A stretch of DNA of 64,000 nt from Propionibacteriales bacterium (GCA_026392465.1 JAPLCA010000029.1:154422-218421), one strand, 5' to 3'; shown: positions 9,231 to 19,079, counted from the first letter of the stretch. Program-made: numbers and translations. The notes: a model not told the origin generated them from the letters alone.

Positions 9231-10856
9231 ATGAAGAAGTGGATGTCGGGTGCGCTCGCGATCGTCTCGGTCGGCGCGCTCACGCTCACGCTGCCCGCGA
9301 CGGCCGAGGCTGCGCCGCCGAGCGTTGCCGCCAAGGCGCCGTCGGTCAGCTGGGGCTCGTGCTCGTCGTTCGGTGACAGCGGTCCGGGGCTCGTGCGCGC
9401 CGGCGCGCAGTGCGCCCGCGTCAAGGTTCCGCTCGACTACGCGAAGCCGCGCGGCACGAAGATCACCATCGCGATCTCGCGCATCAAGCACACCGTGGCC
9501 CGCAGCAAGTACCAGGGCGTGGTGCTCGTGAACCCGGGCGGTCCGGGCGGCTCGGGTCTCGGCCTCTCGCGCCTGGGCGGCGCGATCCCGAAGAACGCCG
9601 GTGCGGCGTACGACTGGATCGGCTTCGACCCGCGCGGTGTCGGCGAGAGTGCGCCGGCGGTCTCGTGCGACCCGAAGTACGGCGGGTACGACCGTCCGCG
9701 CTACGAGCCGAGCACCACCGAGATCCGCGACGCCTGGTTCGCGCGCACGAACGCCTACACGACGGCGTGCGCGGAGAAGAACGGACCGATCCTCGACCAC
9801 CTCACGACCCGTGACGTGGCGAAGGACCTCGACCAGATCCGCATCGCGCTCGGCCAGAGCCGGATCAACTACTACGGCTTCTCCTACGGCACCTACCTCG
9901 GCCAGGTGTACTCCTCGCTGTTCCCGTCGCACGTGCGCCGGATGATCTTCGACGGCACGGTCGACCCGCGCGGCGTCTGGTACCAGGGCAACCTGAGCCA
10001 GAACGAGCCGTTCGACAAGAACGTGAACCGCTGGTTCGCCTGGATCGCCCAGTACGACGACGTCTACCACCTCGGCACGACGACCCGCGCCGTGCGCAAG
10101 ACCTTCTACGACACGCAGGAGAAGCTGTACGACCAGCCCGTCGCCGACGCCGACGGCAACCGTCTGGGCGGCAGCGAATGGAACGACTCGTTCCTGTACG
10201 CCGGCTACTACCAGTCGACGTGGACCGACCTCGCCCAGGTCTTCTCCGCCTTCGTCAACGACGGCGACGTCGCGTCGCTCAAGGCCGCCTACCTCGACGC
10301 GAGCGGGTACGGCGACGACAACGGCTACGCGGTGTACCTGGGCGTCCAGTGCACGGACGCGGCCTGGCCGACGAGCTGGGACAAGTGGGCCCGCGACAAC
10401 TGGGCGCTCGACGCGATCGCTCCGTTCGAGACGTGGGCGAACGCCTGGTTCAACGAGCCGTGCCGTCACTGGCCGGCCAAGCCGCACAGGCCCGTCCGGG
10501 TGAAGGGCGCGAAGTCGACGAGCGTGCTGATGATCAACGAGACGTACGACGCCGCCACGCCGTACCCGGGCAGCATCGAGGTCCGCAAGCGCTACCCCGG
10601 TGCGCGTCTGGTCGCGGTCTCGGGCGGCACGACGCACTCGGGCTCGCTCGGCGGCAACGCGTGCACGGACAACCGGATCGCCGACTACCTGCTCACCGGC
10701 AAGCTGCCGCGACGTGTGTCGGGCAACCGCGCCGACGTCGTGTGCCAGCCGCTCCCGCAGCCGGTGCCCGAGCAGGCGGCCGCCCGCACGCAGAGCGCCA
10801 CCCCGGCGCAGAGCGAGATGCGCCAGCAGATGCAGCGGGACGCCATCCGTCCCTGA
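9231..10856 (+). CDS. Secreted alpha/beta hydrolase with TAP-like C-terminal domain
   Basis: This 541-residue exported hydrolase resembles the Streptomyces tripeptidyl aminopeptidase/SlpD-SlpE family (peptidase S33-like). A signal peptide spans residues 1-27 (cut after AEAA). The oxyanion motif NPGGPGGSG is at about residues 100-108, GFDPRGVG follows, and the nucleophile elbow GFSYGTYLG puts the catalytic Ser near residue 218. The C-terminal TAP-like segment includes LMINETYDAATPYPGSIEV (Asp of the triad) and SGGTTHSGS (His). A GTGGAGG ribosome site precedes the ATG. Likely role: trimming extracellular peptides. Confidence 0.88.
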   Translation: MKKWMSGALAIVSVGALTLTLPATAEAAPPSVAAKAPSVSWGSCSSFGDSGPGLVRAGAQCARVKVPLDYAKPRGTKITIAISRIKHTVARSKYQGVVLVNPGGPGGSGLGLSRLGGAIPKNAGAAYDWIGFDPRGVGESAPAVSCDPKYGGYDRPRYEPSTTEIRDAWFARTNAYTTACAEKNGPILDHLTTRDVAKDLDQIRIALGQSRINYYGFSYGTYLGQVYSSLFPSHVRRMIFDGTVDPRGVWYQGNLSQNEPFDKNVNRWFAWIAQYDDVYHLGTTTRAVRKTFYDTQEKLYDQPVADADGNRLGGSEWNDSFLYAGYYQSTWTDLAQVFSAFVNDGDVASLKAAYLDASGYGDDNGYAVYLGVQCTDAAWPTSWDKWARDNWALDAIAPFETWANAWFNEPCRHWPAKPHRPVRVKGAKSTSVLMINETYDAATPYPGSIEVRKRYPGARLVAVSGGTTHSGSLGGNACTDNRIADYLLTGKLPRRVSGNRADVVCQPLPQPVPEQAAARTQSATPAQSEMRQQMQRDAIRP

Positions 10857-10948
10857 CGCTCCGGCCCACGGCGGGCGTCGACGTCCGGTGACCCCACGGT
10901 CGCTGGGCGTCGGCGCCCGCCGTCGTCGTCGGGGCCGGTCGAGGCACG

Positions 10949-10954
10949 TAGGAT
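10949..10954 (+). promoter_or_regulatory. -10 box of miaB, leaderless-type
   Basis: TAGGAT lies 9 nt before the miaB ATG at 10964, with no ribosome binding site between, so the transcript probably starts at or near the start codon. Confidence 0.45.
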
Positions 10955-10963
10955 TGAGCGGTC

Positions 10964-12481
10964 ATGACTGCAGCAGCGACGCCGACGGCGAAGACCTACG
11001 AGGTGCGCACCTACGGGTGCCAGATGAACGTCCACGACAGCGAGCGGCTGTCGGGGCTCCTCGAGACCGCCGGGTACGCCAAGCACGGGTCGGACGGGCT
11101 CGACGGGGGAGCGATCCCCGACCTCGTCGTGTTCAACACGTGCGCCGTGCGCGAGAACGCCGACAACAAGCTGTACGGGAACCTCGGGCACGTCGCGAGC
11201 CTCAAGGCCAAGCACCCCGGCATGCAGGTGGCCGTCGGCGGCTGCCTCGCGCAGAAGGACCGCGACACCATCACGAAGCGGGCTCCCTGGGTCGACGTCG
11301 TCTTCGGCACGCACAACATCGGCTCGCTGCCGGTCCTGCTGGAACGGGCGCGGGTGCAGGAGGAGTCGCAGGTCGAGATCCTCGAGTCGCTCGAGGTCTT
11401 CCCGTCCACGCTGCCCACCAAGCGCGACTCCGTGTTCGCGGCCTGGGTGTCGATCAGCGTCGGGTGCAACAACACCTGCACGTTCTGCATCGTCCCCGCC
11501 CTGCGCGGCAAGGAGAAGGACCGCCGACCCGGTGACGTGCTCGCCGAGGTCGAGGCGCTCGTCGCCGACGGCGTCGTCGAGGTGACCCTGCTCGGCCAGA
11601 ACGTCAACGCCTACGGCGTGGAGCTGGGCGACCGCTTCGCCTTCGGCAAGCTCCTGCGCGCGTGCGGCGAGATCGAGGGCCTGGAGCGGGTGCGCTTCAC
11701 CAGCCCGCACCCGAAGGACTTCACCGACGACGTCATCGCCGCCATGGCCGAGACGCCCAACGTCATGCCGCAGCTGCACATGCCGCTGCAGTCCGGGTCC
11801 GACCGCGTGCTGAAGGCGATGCGACGCTCCTACCGCCAGGAGAAGTACCTCGGCATCCTCGACCGCGTGCGCGAGGCCATGCCCGACGCCGCGATCACCA
11901 CCGACATCATCGTCGGGTTCCCGGGGGAGACCGAGGACGACTTCGCCGAGACGCTCGACGTCGTCCGCCAGGCGCGGTTCGCGAGCGCGTTCACCTTCCA
12001 GTACTCCCGCCGTCCGGGCACCCCCGCGGCCGACCTGCCCGAGCTGCCGAAGGAGGTCGTGCAGGAACGCTACATGCGGCTGGCGGCGGCCGTCGAGGAG
12101 ACGGCCTGGGCCGAGAACCAGCGTCTTGAGGGCCGCACCGTCGAGCTGCTCGTCTCCGACCACAGCGCCGCCGGTGGCCGCAAGGACCACGAGACCCAGC
12201 GCCTCACCGGTCGCGCGCGCGACAACCGACTCGTGCACTTCGCGCCGGGCGGGCACGACGTGCGTCCCGGCGACCTCGTCGAGGTCACCGTCACGCACGC
12301 CGCACCGCACCACCTCGTCAGCGACGCCGACGTCGTCTCCTACTGCCGCACGCGCGCCGGAGACGCGTGGGAGGCGCGCCAGGGCCGTACCGAGGTGCGA
12401 CCCGCGGTCTCCCTCGGCATGCCGTCGCTCGGCGTCCCCGCCCCGCTGCCGGTCGTCGACGCCCCAGCCTGCGCCCGCTGA
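10964..12481 (+). CDS. miaB: tRNA-2-methylthio-N6-dimethylallyladenosine synthase MiaB
   Basis: MiaB (505 aa) adds the 2-methylthio group to i6A37 of tRNAs, acting on the product of MiaA encoded at 22.1 kb. The N-terminal UPF0004 domain has the auxiliary-cluster cysteines in [19 protein letters not shown] and GGCLAQKD. The radical-SAM CxxxCxxC motif [13 protein letters not shown] is near residues 166-178. The C-terminal TRAM domain (about residues 385-450) is followed by an extra 50-residue Ala/Pro-rich tail, longer than in E. coli MiaB. Confidence 0.96.
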   Translation: MTAAATPTAKTYEVRTYGCQMNVHDSERLSGLLETAGYAKHGSDGLDGGAIPDLVVFNTCAVRENADNKLYGNLGHVASLKAKHPGMQVAVGGCLAQKDRDTITKRAPWVDVVFGTHNIGSLPVLLERARVQEESQVEILESLEVFPSTLPTKRDSVFAAWVSISVGCNNTCTFCIVPALRGKEKDRRPGDVLAEVEALVADGVVEVTLLGQNVNAYGVELGDRFAFGKLLRACGEIEGLERVRFTSPHPKDFTDDVIAAMAETPNVMPQLHMPLQSGSDRVLKAMRRSYRQEKYLGILDRVREAMPDAAITTDIIVGFPGETEDDFAETLDVVRQARFASAFTFQYSRRPGTPAADLPELPKEVVQERYMRLAAAVEETAWAENQRLEGRTVELLVSDHSAAGGRKDHETQRLTGRARDNRLVHFAPGGHDVRPGDLVEVTVTHAAPHHLVSDADVVSYCRTRAGDAWEARQGRTEVRPAVSLGMPSLGVPAPLPVVDAPACAR

Positions 12482-12535
12482 CCCCTCGCTGGACCCCGGC
12501 GGGGGTGCCAGGCGGCGGGAGGCAGAGCATGCAGC

Positions 12536-13903
12536 TCAGAAGGTCGAGTACAGCTCCTCGCCCGCCCTGCGCGACGGCGGGGCGGCCAGCTGCTCGCCCG
12601 GCACCTGCAGGGGGATCCCCGGCGGGTAGGCGATGATGTACCGCTCGTCGCCGCACGAGCACTCCGGGGCGTCCAGGCAGCACACGCTCTCCAGCGCCTC
12701 CACCAGCAGGTCGACCTGCTCGGGCGTCACGCCGACGTGCATCGTGAACAGCAACGTCGAGCCGTCCTGCCGGGAGACGAAGATGCCGTACTCGTCGAAC
12801 AGGGCCGCGCGCACCTCCTGGGCCCGCTCGGGCGTCCCGAGGTCGAGGTGCACCTTCATTGGGTCGGCCAGGTAGGCACCCGTCGTGGTCACCGGCCGGT
12901 ACTCGGCGAGCCACGGGACCCGACGGGCGAGCTCTCGCAGACGGTCGGCCTGCGCGAGGGCCCGCTCGACGAGGGCGGTCCCCTCGGCCACGGCGTGGGC
13001 GCGCGCGATGTCCAGGCTCGCCAGCACCGGCAGCGAAGGGCTCGTGGTGTGGACGCGGTACAGCGCCGCGCGCACGGTGGCCCTCAGGGTGTCCGGTCCG
13101 ATGACGTGCAGGTACGACCCCTGGCGCAGCGCCAGCATCGACTTGTGCGTCGAGTGCGTGACGAGGAACGAGGCAGGCCAGTCCGGGTGGTCCGCGAGCG
13201 TCTCGCGGATCGCGTGGATCGCGGTGAGACGCCGCAGCCAGGGGTGGAAGGCGTGGATCGCGGTCCACGCCTCGTCGACGAGCACCCGACAGCCCGACTC
13301 GGCCGTCAGCTCCTGCAGCGCGCCGAGGAAGCGACGCATCTGCACGAGCGACCCGTCGTAGGCGGAGACTCCGACGACCACGACGTCGACCTCGACGCCG
13401 TCGGCCTTCGCGTCGCGCAGCGCGGTGATGACGCCGTGCTCGGTGTCCGTCGGCGAGGTGGGCGCGTACAGCACGTCGGCACCGAGGCGGTCGAGGGCGA
13501 AGTGGATGGACTGGTGGACCGAGCGGTCCACGAGCACGCGGGCGCCGGCCACCCGGAGCGCCTCCAGCGCCACCTGGTTGGCGCCGGTCGTGCCCGTGGT
13601 GACGTACTGGGTGTCGTCGGCGCCGAACGCCTCGGCCGTCAGCCGCCGCGACCGCGCCAGCTGGCGGTGGGCGCGGAAGAAGGAGTCGAGCTCGGGCGAG
13701 CCCAGGGTCAGCTCGGTCGCCAGGTAGCTCCCGAACAACCGGCGGGTGCGGTCAGCGAGCAGCGAGTCGTCGCCCTCGGGTGCGTGGGCGAGCGAACCGA
13801 TGGGCAGCGCGTGGAACGAGGCGATGCCGGCCCCCGCATGTCGGTCGAGGGCGTCCGCGTACGGGGTCTCGGTCAGGCGACGGCGCTGCGCAGTGGTCCA
13901 CAT
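12536..13903 (-). CDS. PLP-dependent Orn/Lys/Arg decarboxylase-like (fold type I) protein
   Basis: The 455-residue protein contains the major domain of Orn/Lys/Arg decarboxylases. The region YVTTGTTGANQVALEAL binds PLP phosphate, CRVLVDEAWTAIHAF carries the Asp that pairs with the pyridine nitrogen, and THSTHKSMLALRQGSY contains the Schiff-base lysine near residue 253. Compared with full-length decarboxylases (over 700 aa) it lacks the N-terminal wing and most of the C-terminal domain, like the short LdcA/SpeA-type proteins of Gram-positives. A Cys-rich tail (VCCLDAPECSCGD) near residues 415-430 is unusual. The substrate (lysine, arginine or ornithine) is undecided. Confidence 0.78.
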   Translation of the reverse strand: MWTTAQRRRLTETPYADALDRHAGAGIASFHALPIGSLAHAPEGDDSLLADRTRRLFGSYLATELTLGSPELDSFFRAHRQLARSRRLTAEAFGADDTQYVTTGTTGANQVALEALRVAGARVLVDRSVHQSIHFALDRLGADVLYAPTSPTDTEHGVITALRDAKADGVEVDVVVVGVSAYDGSLVQMRRFLGALQELTAESGCRVLVDEAWTAIHAFHPWLRRLTAIHAIRETLADHPDWPASFLVTHSTHKSMLALRQGSYLHVIGPDTLRATVRAALYRVHTTSPSLPVLASLDIARAHAVAEGTALVERALAQADRLRELARRVPWLAEYRPVTTTGAYLADPMKVHLDLGTPERAQEVRAALFDEYGIFVSRQDGSTLLFTMHVGVTPEQVDLLVEALESVCCLDAPECSCGDERYIIAYPPGIPLQVPGEQLAAPPSRRAGEELYSTF

Positions 13904-14065
13904 GGCATTCCTCCACGGTCATGGCCCCCCGATGGGGCTGCCTCTCCAGGGTGCGCCCGGATCGAGGTGAACGCCGTTCAGTACGTCACAGGAGAACATC
14001 AAGATTTCGTGAGGATCTCGTGAGAGGACCGTGAGTGGCCCGTCGCGCGGAGGGTCCGGCGACCC

Positions 14066-16144
14066 TCAGACCTGGAGCGTCGGGTGCAGGACCGTCATCG
14101 TCACGCGTTCGCGACGCTTCGCCGCCAGGGCGGTGAGGGCCAGGGCGCCCAGCGCGAACACGACCAGCACGAAGACGTCGAACGCGACCCCCGTGGTGCC
14201 ACCCGCCGTCGCCGCGCGAAGCCCGTGAACGGCGTAGGTCATGGGCAGCAGCGCGTGCAGGAAACCGAAGAACGACGGGGACGTCTCGATCGGGTAGGTC
14301 CCGCCCGCAGCGGTCAGCTGCAGGCAGACGAACACGATCGCCAGGAAGCGTCCGGCCCCGCCGAACCAGGCGATGAAGGTCTGGTTGATGGCCGTGAACA
14401 CCAGCCCGGTGAGCAGCGCGAGACCGAGGAGCAGACCCGGCTGCGAGGCGTCGACGCCGACGATCCCGAGCAGCACGCCGACCAGCAGCACGGCCTGCAC
14501 GACCGACAGTGCCGCCCCGGGCACGAACCCGGCCAGCGCCGTGCGCACCGCGCCGGTCGTCGAGGCGATCGCGCGCGCGGAGACCGGCCGCAGCAGGAGG
14601 TAGATCGACATGGCGCCCACCCACAGCGCGAGCGCCATGAAGTACGGTGCGAGGCCCTCGCCGTACGACGCGACGGCGTTGAGCCGGTCGGCGGCGTCGG
14701 TCACCGGGGTGGCCGCGGTCTTGGCGAGCTTCTCGCGCTGGTCCTTCGTGTAGTCGGGCACCTGTTCGCTGCCGTCGGTCAGACCGTCCTGCAGCCGCAG
14801 CGCGCCGTCACGCAACGCGCCTGCACCGTCGCTGAGCTGGTCGGCTCCGTCGGTCAGGCGGCCGGCTCCGCTCGCCAGCCGGTCGGCACCGCCCGCTGCC
14901 TCCCGGGCGCCGGTGACCAGCTGCGACGTGCCGGACTGCAGCTGGTCGGCGCCGTCGGACGCCTGGCCGATCGCCCCGACGAGGGCCGGCACGTTGTCGG
15001 CGAGCTCGCGGTTGCCGGCCGCGACCCGCTGGGCCCCCTCGTCGAGCCGGGCCGACTGCCGACCGATCTCGTTGGCGCGCCCGGTCAGGCTGCCGACCTG
15101 CGTGCGGGCTGCTGCTGCGGCGTCGGCCCCGGCGTCGAGGTTCGCGCACGTGGCCGCGGGGCTGCCGCCGGCGCGGCACTCCTGCGCCGCGGTGCGCAAC
15201 GACCCCTCCAGGGTCTGCAGCTGCTGCTCGACCTGGTCCGTGCTGCCGTTGATGCCGCCCACGACGCGCTGGACGACGGCGTCGAACTGCGCCACGCCGC
15301 CCGCGACCTGCTCTGCTCCGTCGGCGAGCTGCCGCGTCTGTCCGGGCAGGGGTGCGGTGCGTTCCTGCAGCTGGCCGAGCCCGTTCGCGAGCTGGCCGGC
15401 GCCAGCGTCGAGCCGCTCCGCCCCACCCGCGAGCTGCCGGTTCCCGTCGGCGAGCGTCGCGGCCCCGCTGCTGAGCTGCCGGGTGCCGTCGGCCAGCTGG
15501 TCGGCCCCTGAGCCGAGCCGACCGGCGCCGTCCGCCAGGTCGCCGGCGCCGTCAGCCGCCTCCTGCAGCGAACCCTTGATGTCGGTGAAGCCGAGGTAGA
15601 GGTTGTCGAGGTAGGTCCGCGTCACCTGGGCGTTGAGCGACGACTTCGCCGCCTCGAGGATGCGGTCGGCGATCTGACCGTTGACGAAGTTGACGGCGTC
15701 GTTCGTCTTCAGGTCGAGCCGACCCTGCACGGCCGCGTCCGGGTCGCCGCTCGTCGACGTCGCCGCCTTCGAGAGGTCGCGGGGGATGGTCAGGACGGCC
15801 TTGTAGCGACCGTCGGCGAGACCGCTGCGGGCGTCGGACGGATCGGTCAGCACCCAGTCGTAGTTGTTGCGGTCGTCGTTGCCGACGAGGTTCGCGGCGA
15901 GCTGGCGCCCGACGGCGACGGGCTGCTTCTCGCCGTCGCGGCCGGTGACCTCGACCATCTGGTCCTCGTTCACGACGGCGGCCTTCACGTGGTCGAGCCG
16001 GCCCGTGGGGTCGATGTTCGCCCAGATGTACAGGGCGCCGTAGAACAGCGGGACGATCGCGACGGCGAGCACGGCGAGGCGCGTGAGCCGGCTGCGGCGG
16101 AACCGCGCAAGCTCGAACCAGGGGAGGGAGGGGGTGGGCAGCAT
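14066..16144 (-). CDS. YhgE/Pip family membrane protein
   Basis: The 692-residue protein has the YhgE/Pip (phage infection protein) architecture: one N-terminal membrane segment (about residues 22-42), a long extracytoplasmic region and about five C-terminal membrane segments related to ABC-2 permeases. The middle (about residues 205-470) is a helical repeat with recurring units such as GAGRLGSGADQLADGTRQL, which should form an extended coiled structure outside the cell. It starts directly at the stop of the MMPL-ABC fusion gene (TGATG overlap), so the two are co-translated. With the ATPase domain of its neighbour it may form an exporter; that is inference. Confidence 0.87.
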   Translation of the reverse strand: MLPTPSLPWFELARFRRSRLTRLAVLAVAIVPLFYGALYIWANIDPTGRLDHVKAAVVNEDQMVEVTGRDGEKQPVAVGRQLAANLVGNDDRNNYDWVLTDPSDARSGLADGRYKAVLTIPRDLSKAATSTSGDPDAAVQGRLDLKTNDAVNFVNGQIADRILEAAKSSLNAQVTRTYLDNLYLGFTDIKGSLQEAADGAGDLADGAGRLGSGADQLADGTRQLSSGAATLADGNRQLAGGAERLDAGAGQLANGLGQLQERTAPLPGQTRQLADGAEQVAGGVAQFDAVVQRVVGGINGSTDQVEQQLQTLEGSLRTAAQECRAGGSPAATCANLDAGADAAAAARTQVGSLTGRANEIGRQSARLDEGAQRVAAGNRELADNVPALVGAIGQASDGADQLQSGTSQLVTGAREAAGGADRLASGAGRLTDGADQLSDGAGALRDGALRLQDGLTDGSEQVPDYTKDQREKLAKTAATPVTDAADRLNAVASYGEGLAPYFMALALWVGAMSIYLLLRPVSARAIASTTGAVRTALAGFVPGAALSVVQAVLLVGVLLGIVGVDASQPGLLLGLALLTGLVFTAINQTFIAWFGGAGRFLAIVFVCLQLTAAGGTYPIETSPSFFGFLHALLPMTYAVHGLRAATAGGTTGVAFDVFVLVVFALGALALTALAAKRRERVTMTVLHPTLQV

Positions 16145-19029
16145 CAGATCATCAGCTCGTCGAGGGTGCGTCGGGTGTCGAGCTCCAGCAGGTGGAGCCG
16201 CGGGGACGGGGCGGGGGCGGAGGTGGCCGACTGCACGCTCGCGACGAGGGCGGTCGGGCGGTCCTCCAGCAGGTGCGCGAGGGTCGACCAGAGCAGGTCG
16301 ACGTGCTCGGTGGCGCGCAGGTCGTCGGCGTCGTCGACGACGAGCACCTCCGGTCGGGCCAGCAGGGCGAGCACGATCCCCAGCGTCTTGCGCTCCAGGC
16401 GCGAGAGGTCCGAGACGAGTGTCGAGCCGTCGACGTCGGTGAACGGCAGCCCGTGCTCGACGTGAGCTGCCTCGAGGGCCCGGTTCATCAGCTCACGCAC
16501 GGGCGCGACCGTCGACCGCGAGACCCACAGGCCGAGGGTGCGGATCGACAGCCGCTCGGCGACGTGCTGGTCGACGGTGAGGTTCGGGTCGAGGTCGTTC
16601 ACGTCGCGGAACTCCGCGAGCGAGACCGTGCGTCGGACGTCGCGCGCCTCCTGCGGGAGGAGGTGTCCGGCCACGCGCAGCCGACCCTCGTCGAAGGCCA
16701 TGCGGCCGGCGAAGGTGAGCAGCAGTGACGTCTTCCCGCTGCCGCTCGGTCCGTGCACGACGAGCCACTCGCCGGCCGGGAGCTCCACGGTGACGTCGTT
16801 GTAGACGACGCCCTCGGGCGTCGCGAGCGTGAGGCCCGCGGCGGAGACGGCGGCGGTCGAGTGCGGACGCGGCCACGTCTCGAGCTCCACGCGGCGGTGC
16901 AGGGCCTCGCCCTCGACGTCGACGTGGGGCAGGCGTGTCGCGAGGAAGCGGGGAAGCCACCACGATCCGTGGCCGGCGAACCGCATGACCGACGGGACGA
17001 ACAGCATCCGCACGAGGAACGCGTCCGCGAACACCCCGACGGCGAGCGCGAAGGCGATCGGCTTGATGTTCTCGTCGCCCTCGGGCACGAACGCCGCGAA
17101 GACCGCGAGCATGATCACCGCCGCCGCGGTGACGACGCGGGAGCTGCCGACGAAGCCCTCGACGATCGCCTCGTCGGGGTCGCCGGTGCGCACGTACTCC
17201 TCCTTCATGCGCGAGACGAGGAACACCTCGTAGTCCATCGAGAGGCCGAACAGCACGGCCATGAGCAGGATCGGCAGGAAGGAGATGAGGGGACCGGTGT
17301 CCTGCAGGTGCACGAGGTCGGCCAGCCAGCCCCACTGGAACACCGCCACGACGGCACCGAACGCGGCGCCCGTCGAGAGCAGGAACCCCAGCGTCGCCTT
17401 GAGGGGGATGAGCAGCGAGCGGAAGACGACCATCAGCAGCAGCACGGAGAGGCCGACGACGAGGAGCCCGAACGGCAGGAGGGCGTCCTGCAGGCGCTCG
17501 GACACGTCGATGCCGACGGCGGTCAGGCCGGTGACCGACACGTTCACGCCGTGCTCCCGCTCCCACCGCGGCGCCTCGGCGCGGATCCGCTGCACCAGGT
17601 CGGCCGTCTGCGGCGAGGCCGGTCCCGTCGTCGGGATCACCTGCACGACGGCGGTGTCGGCGGAGCGGTTCGGGGTCGCGAGGCCGATGGTCTCGACGCC
17701 CTTCGTCGCGCGGAGGTCGCGCTCGACGTCGTCGACGACGCCGAGCGGGTCGGTGGAGGTGATGACGTCGAGCTTGACGAGCAGCGGCCCGTTGTAGCCG
17801 GGGCCGAGGTGCTGGTCGACGAGGTCGTAGGCCTCGCGCTGGGTGCTGCCGCTCGGCGCGCTGCCGTTGTCGGGGAGGGCGAGCTGCAGGTCCTTCACCG
17901 GCAGGGTGCCGACGGCGAGGACGCCGACCACGACGACCATCGCCACGGCCGGGAAGCGCGTGGTCAGCCGCACCCAACGTCGCGAGAAGCCGCCGGCGGG
18001 CTTCTCCTTCGAGGTCGGCTGCAGGCGGTCACCGGCGCGTCCGAGGAGCGCGGGGAGCAGGGTGAGCGCCACGGCCACGGCGACGGCGACCGAGACGGCG
18101 CCGCTGATGCCCATCACGGTCAGGAACGGGATGCCGGCGACGAACAGCCCGACCAGCGCGATCATCACGGTGACCCCCGCGAAGACCACGGCGGACCCGG
18201 CGGTGGCGACGGCGCGACCGACGGCCTCGTCGGCCGGGATGCCGTCGGACATCAGCTCGCGGTGCCTGGAGACGATGAACAGGGCGTAGTCGATCCCCAC
18301 GGCGAGCCCGATCATGAGTGCCAGGAGCGGCGCGGTGGAGCTGATCGTCAGGAACCCGGTGGCGGTCCACAGCAGCTCCATCGTGACGGCCACGCCGACG
18401 AGGGCGGTGATGATCGGCAGGAACGCGGCACGCCAGGACCGGAACATCCGGTAGAGCACGACGAGGGCGACGATCACGCCGACCACCTCGATGATCGACA
18501 GCTTCGGCCCGGTGTTGGAGAAGGCGTCGCCGCCGAACGCGACCGTGTAGCCGGCATCGTCGAGGGTGGTGCCGGTGCGCTGGAGGTCGTCCTTGAGGCG
18601 CTCGGTCACGCCACCGAGGTCGCCCTTCAACGACACCTGGATCTGCGCGGCGCGGCCGTCGCGCGAGATCGAGGCGGCGCGCGCGAGGTCGTCGTAGGGC
18701 GAGGTCACGGAGGTGACGCCGTCGACCCGCTCCAGGTCGGCGACCGTCCGGTCGACCAGGGCCCTGGAGGTGGGCGACTCCATCGACGTCCCCTCGGGGG
18801 CGACCACGACGGCGTAGGCGGTGAGACCGGACAGCTCGGGGAAGGTGCGGCCGAGGTCGACGAAGGCGTCGTTCGCCTCGGTGCCGGGAACGTCGAACTC
18901 GTCGCGCGTCCCGTCGCCGAGGGCGAGCGCGGCCCCGGCCCCGATCAGCGCGACCAGGAACCAGGCGAGGAGGACGCGACCGGGCCGCAGGAAGCACCGG
19001 CGTCCGAGCTCGTACAGGGAGGACGACAT
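16144..19029 (-). CDS. MMPL/RND family transporter fused to a C-terminal ABC ATPase-like domain
   Basis: The 961-residue protein begins as an MMPL (RND superfamily) lipid or drug transporter: a first membrane helix at about residues 18-38, a periplasmic loop, two six-helix bundles, and motifs such as GIDYALFIVSRHRE and the mirrored LSMDYEVFLVSRMKEEYVRTG. From about residue 735 an ABC nucleotide-binding domain follows: Walker A GPSGSGKTSL near 760, a Q-loop replaced by SLAEFRDVNDLDP, a degenerate signature VSDLSRLERKTLGIVLALL and Walker B VLVVDDADD with Asp in place of the catalytic Glu. ATG at 19029 is the only start compatible with the family N-terminus. It is co-translated with YhgE/Pip and divergent from a TetR regulator. 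Confidence 0.88.
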   Translation of the reverse strand: MSSSLYELGRRCFLRPGRVLLAWFLVALIGAGAALALGDGTRDEFDVPGTEANDAFVDLGRTFPELSGLTAYAVVVAPEGTSMESPTSRALVDRTVADLERVDGVTSVTSPYDDLARAASISRDGRAAQIQVSLKGDLGGVTERLKDDLQRTGTTLDDAGYTVAFGGDAFSNTGPKLSIIEVVGVIVALVVLYRMFRSWRAAFLPIITALVGVAVTMELLWTATGFLTISSTAPLLALMIGLAVGIDYALFIVSRHRELMSDGIPADEAVGRAVATAGSAVVFAGVTVMIALVGLFVAGIPFLTVMGISGAVSVAVAVAVALTLLPALLGRAGDRLQPTSKEKPAGGFSRRWVRLTTRFPAVAMVVVVGVLAVGTLPVKDLQLALPDNGSAPSGSTQREAYDLVDQHLGPGYNGPLLVKLDVITSTDPLGVVDDVERDLRATKGVETIGLATPNRSADTAVVQVIPTTGPASPQTADLVQRIRAEAPRWEREHGVNVSVTGLTAVGIDVSERLQDALLPFGLLVVGLSVLLLMVVFRSLLIPLKATLGFLLSTGAAFGAVVAVFQWGWLADLVHLQDTGPLISFLPILLMAVLFGLSMDYEVFLVSRMKEEYVRTGDPDEAIVEGFVGSSRVVTAAAVIMLAVFAAFVPEGDENIKPIAFALAVGVFADAFLVRMLFVPSVMRFAGHGSWWLPRFLATRLPHVDVEGEALHRRVELETWPRPHSTAAVSAAGLTLATPEGVVYNDVTVELPAGEWLVVHGPSGSGKTSLLLTFAGRMAFDEGRLRVAGHLLPQEARDVRRTVSLAEFRDVNDLDPNLTVDQHVAERLSIRTLGLWVSRSTVAPVRELMNRALEAAHVEHGLPFTDVDGSTLVSDLSRLERKTLGIVLALLARPEVLVVDDADDLRATEHVDLLWSTLAHLLEDRPTALVASVQSATSAPAPSPRLHLLELDTRRTLDELMI

Positions 19030-19056
19030 GTCTGTCACGATACGGTTCTGTATTGA

Positions 19057-19070
19057 ATACATCAATGTAT
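19057..19070. promoter_or_regulatory. TetR operator candidate in the MMPL/TetR divergent region
   Basis: ATACAT and ATGTAT form an inverted repeat around CA in the 50-nt gap between the divergent genes. The AT-rich dyad stands out in GC-rich DNA and would overlap both promoters. Binding by the adjacent TetR protein is inferred. Confidence 0.5.
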
Positions 19071-19079
19071 CCTGGTGTC

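Noticed and set aside
4873..10637. Very long open frames opposite or out of frame to gluB-gluA, LVIVD, DUF305 and the TAP-like hydrolase
   Set aside because: They are high-GC shadows: composition is Arg/Ala/Gly-rich without domains, and each position is explained by a well-supported gene in another frame. Only the in-frame 3' part from 7918 is real (DUF305).
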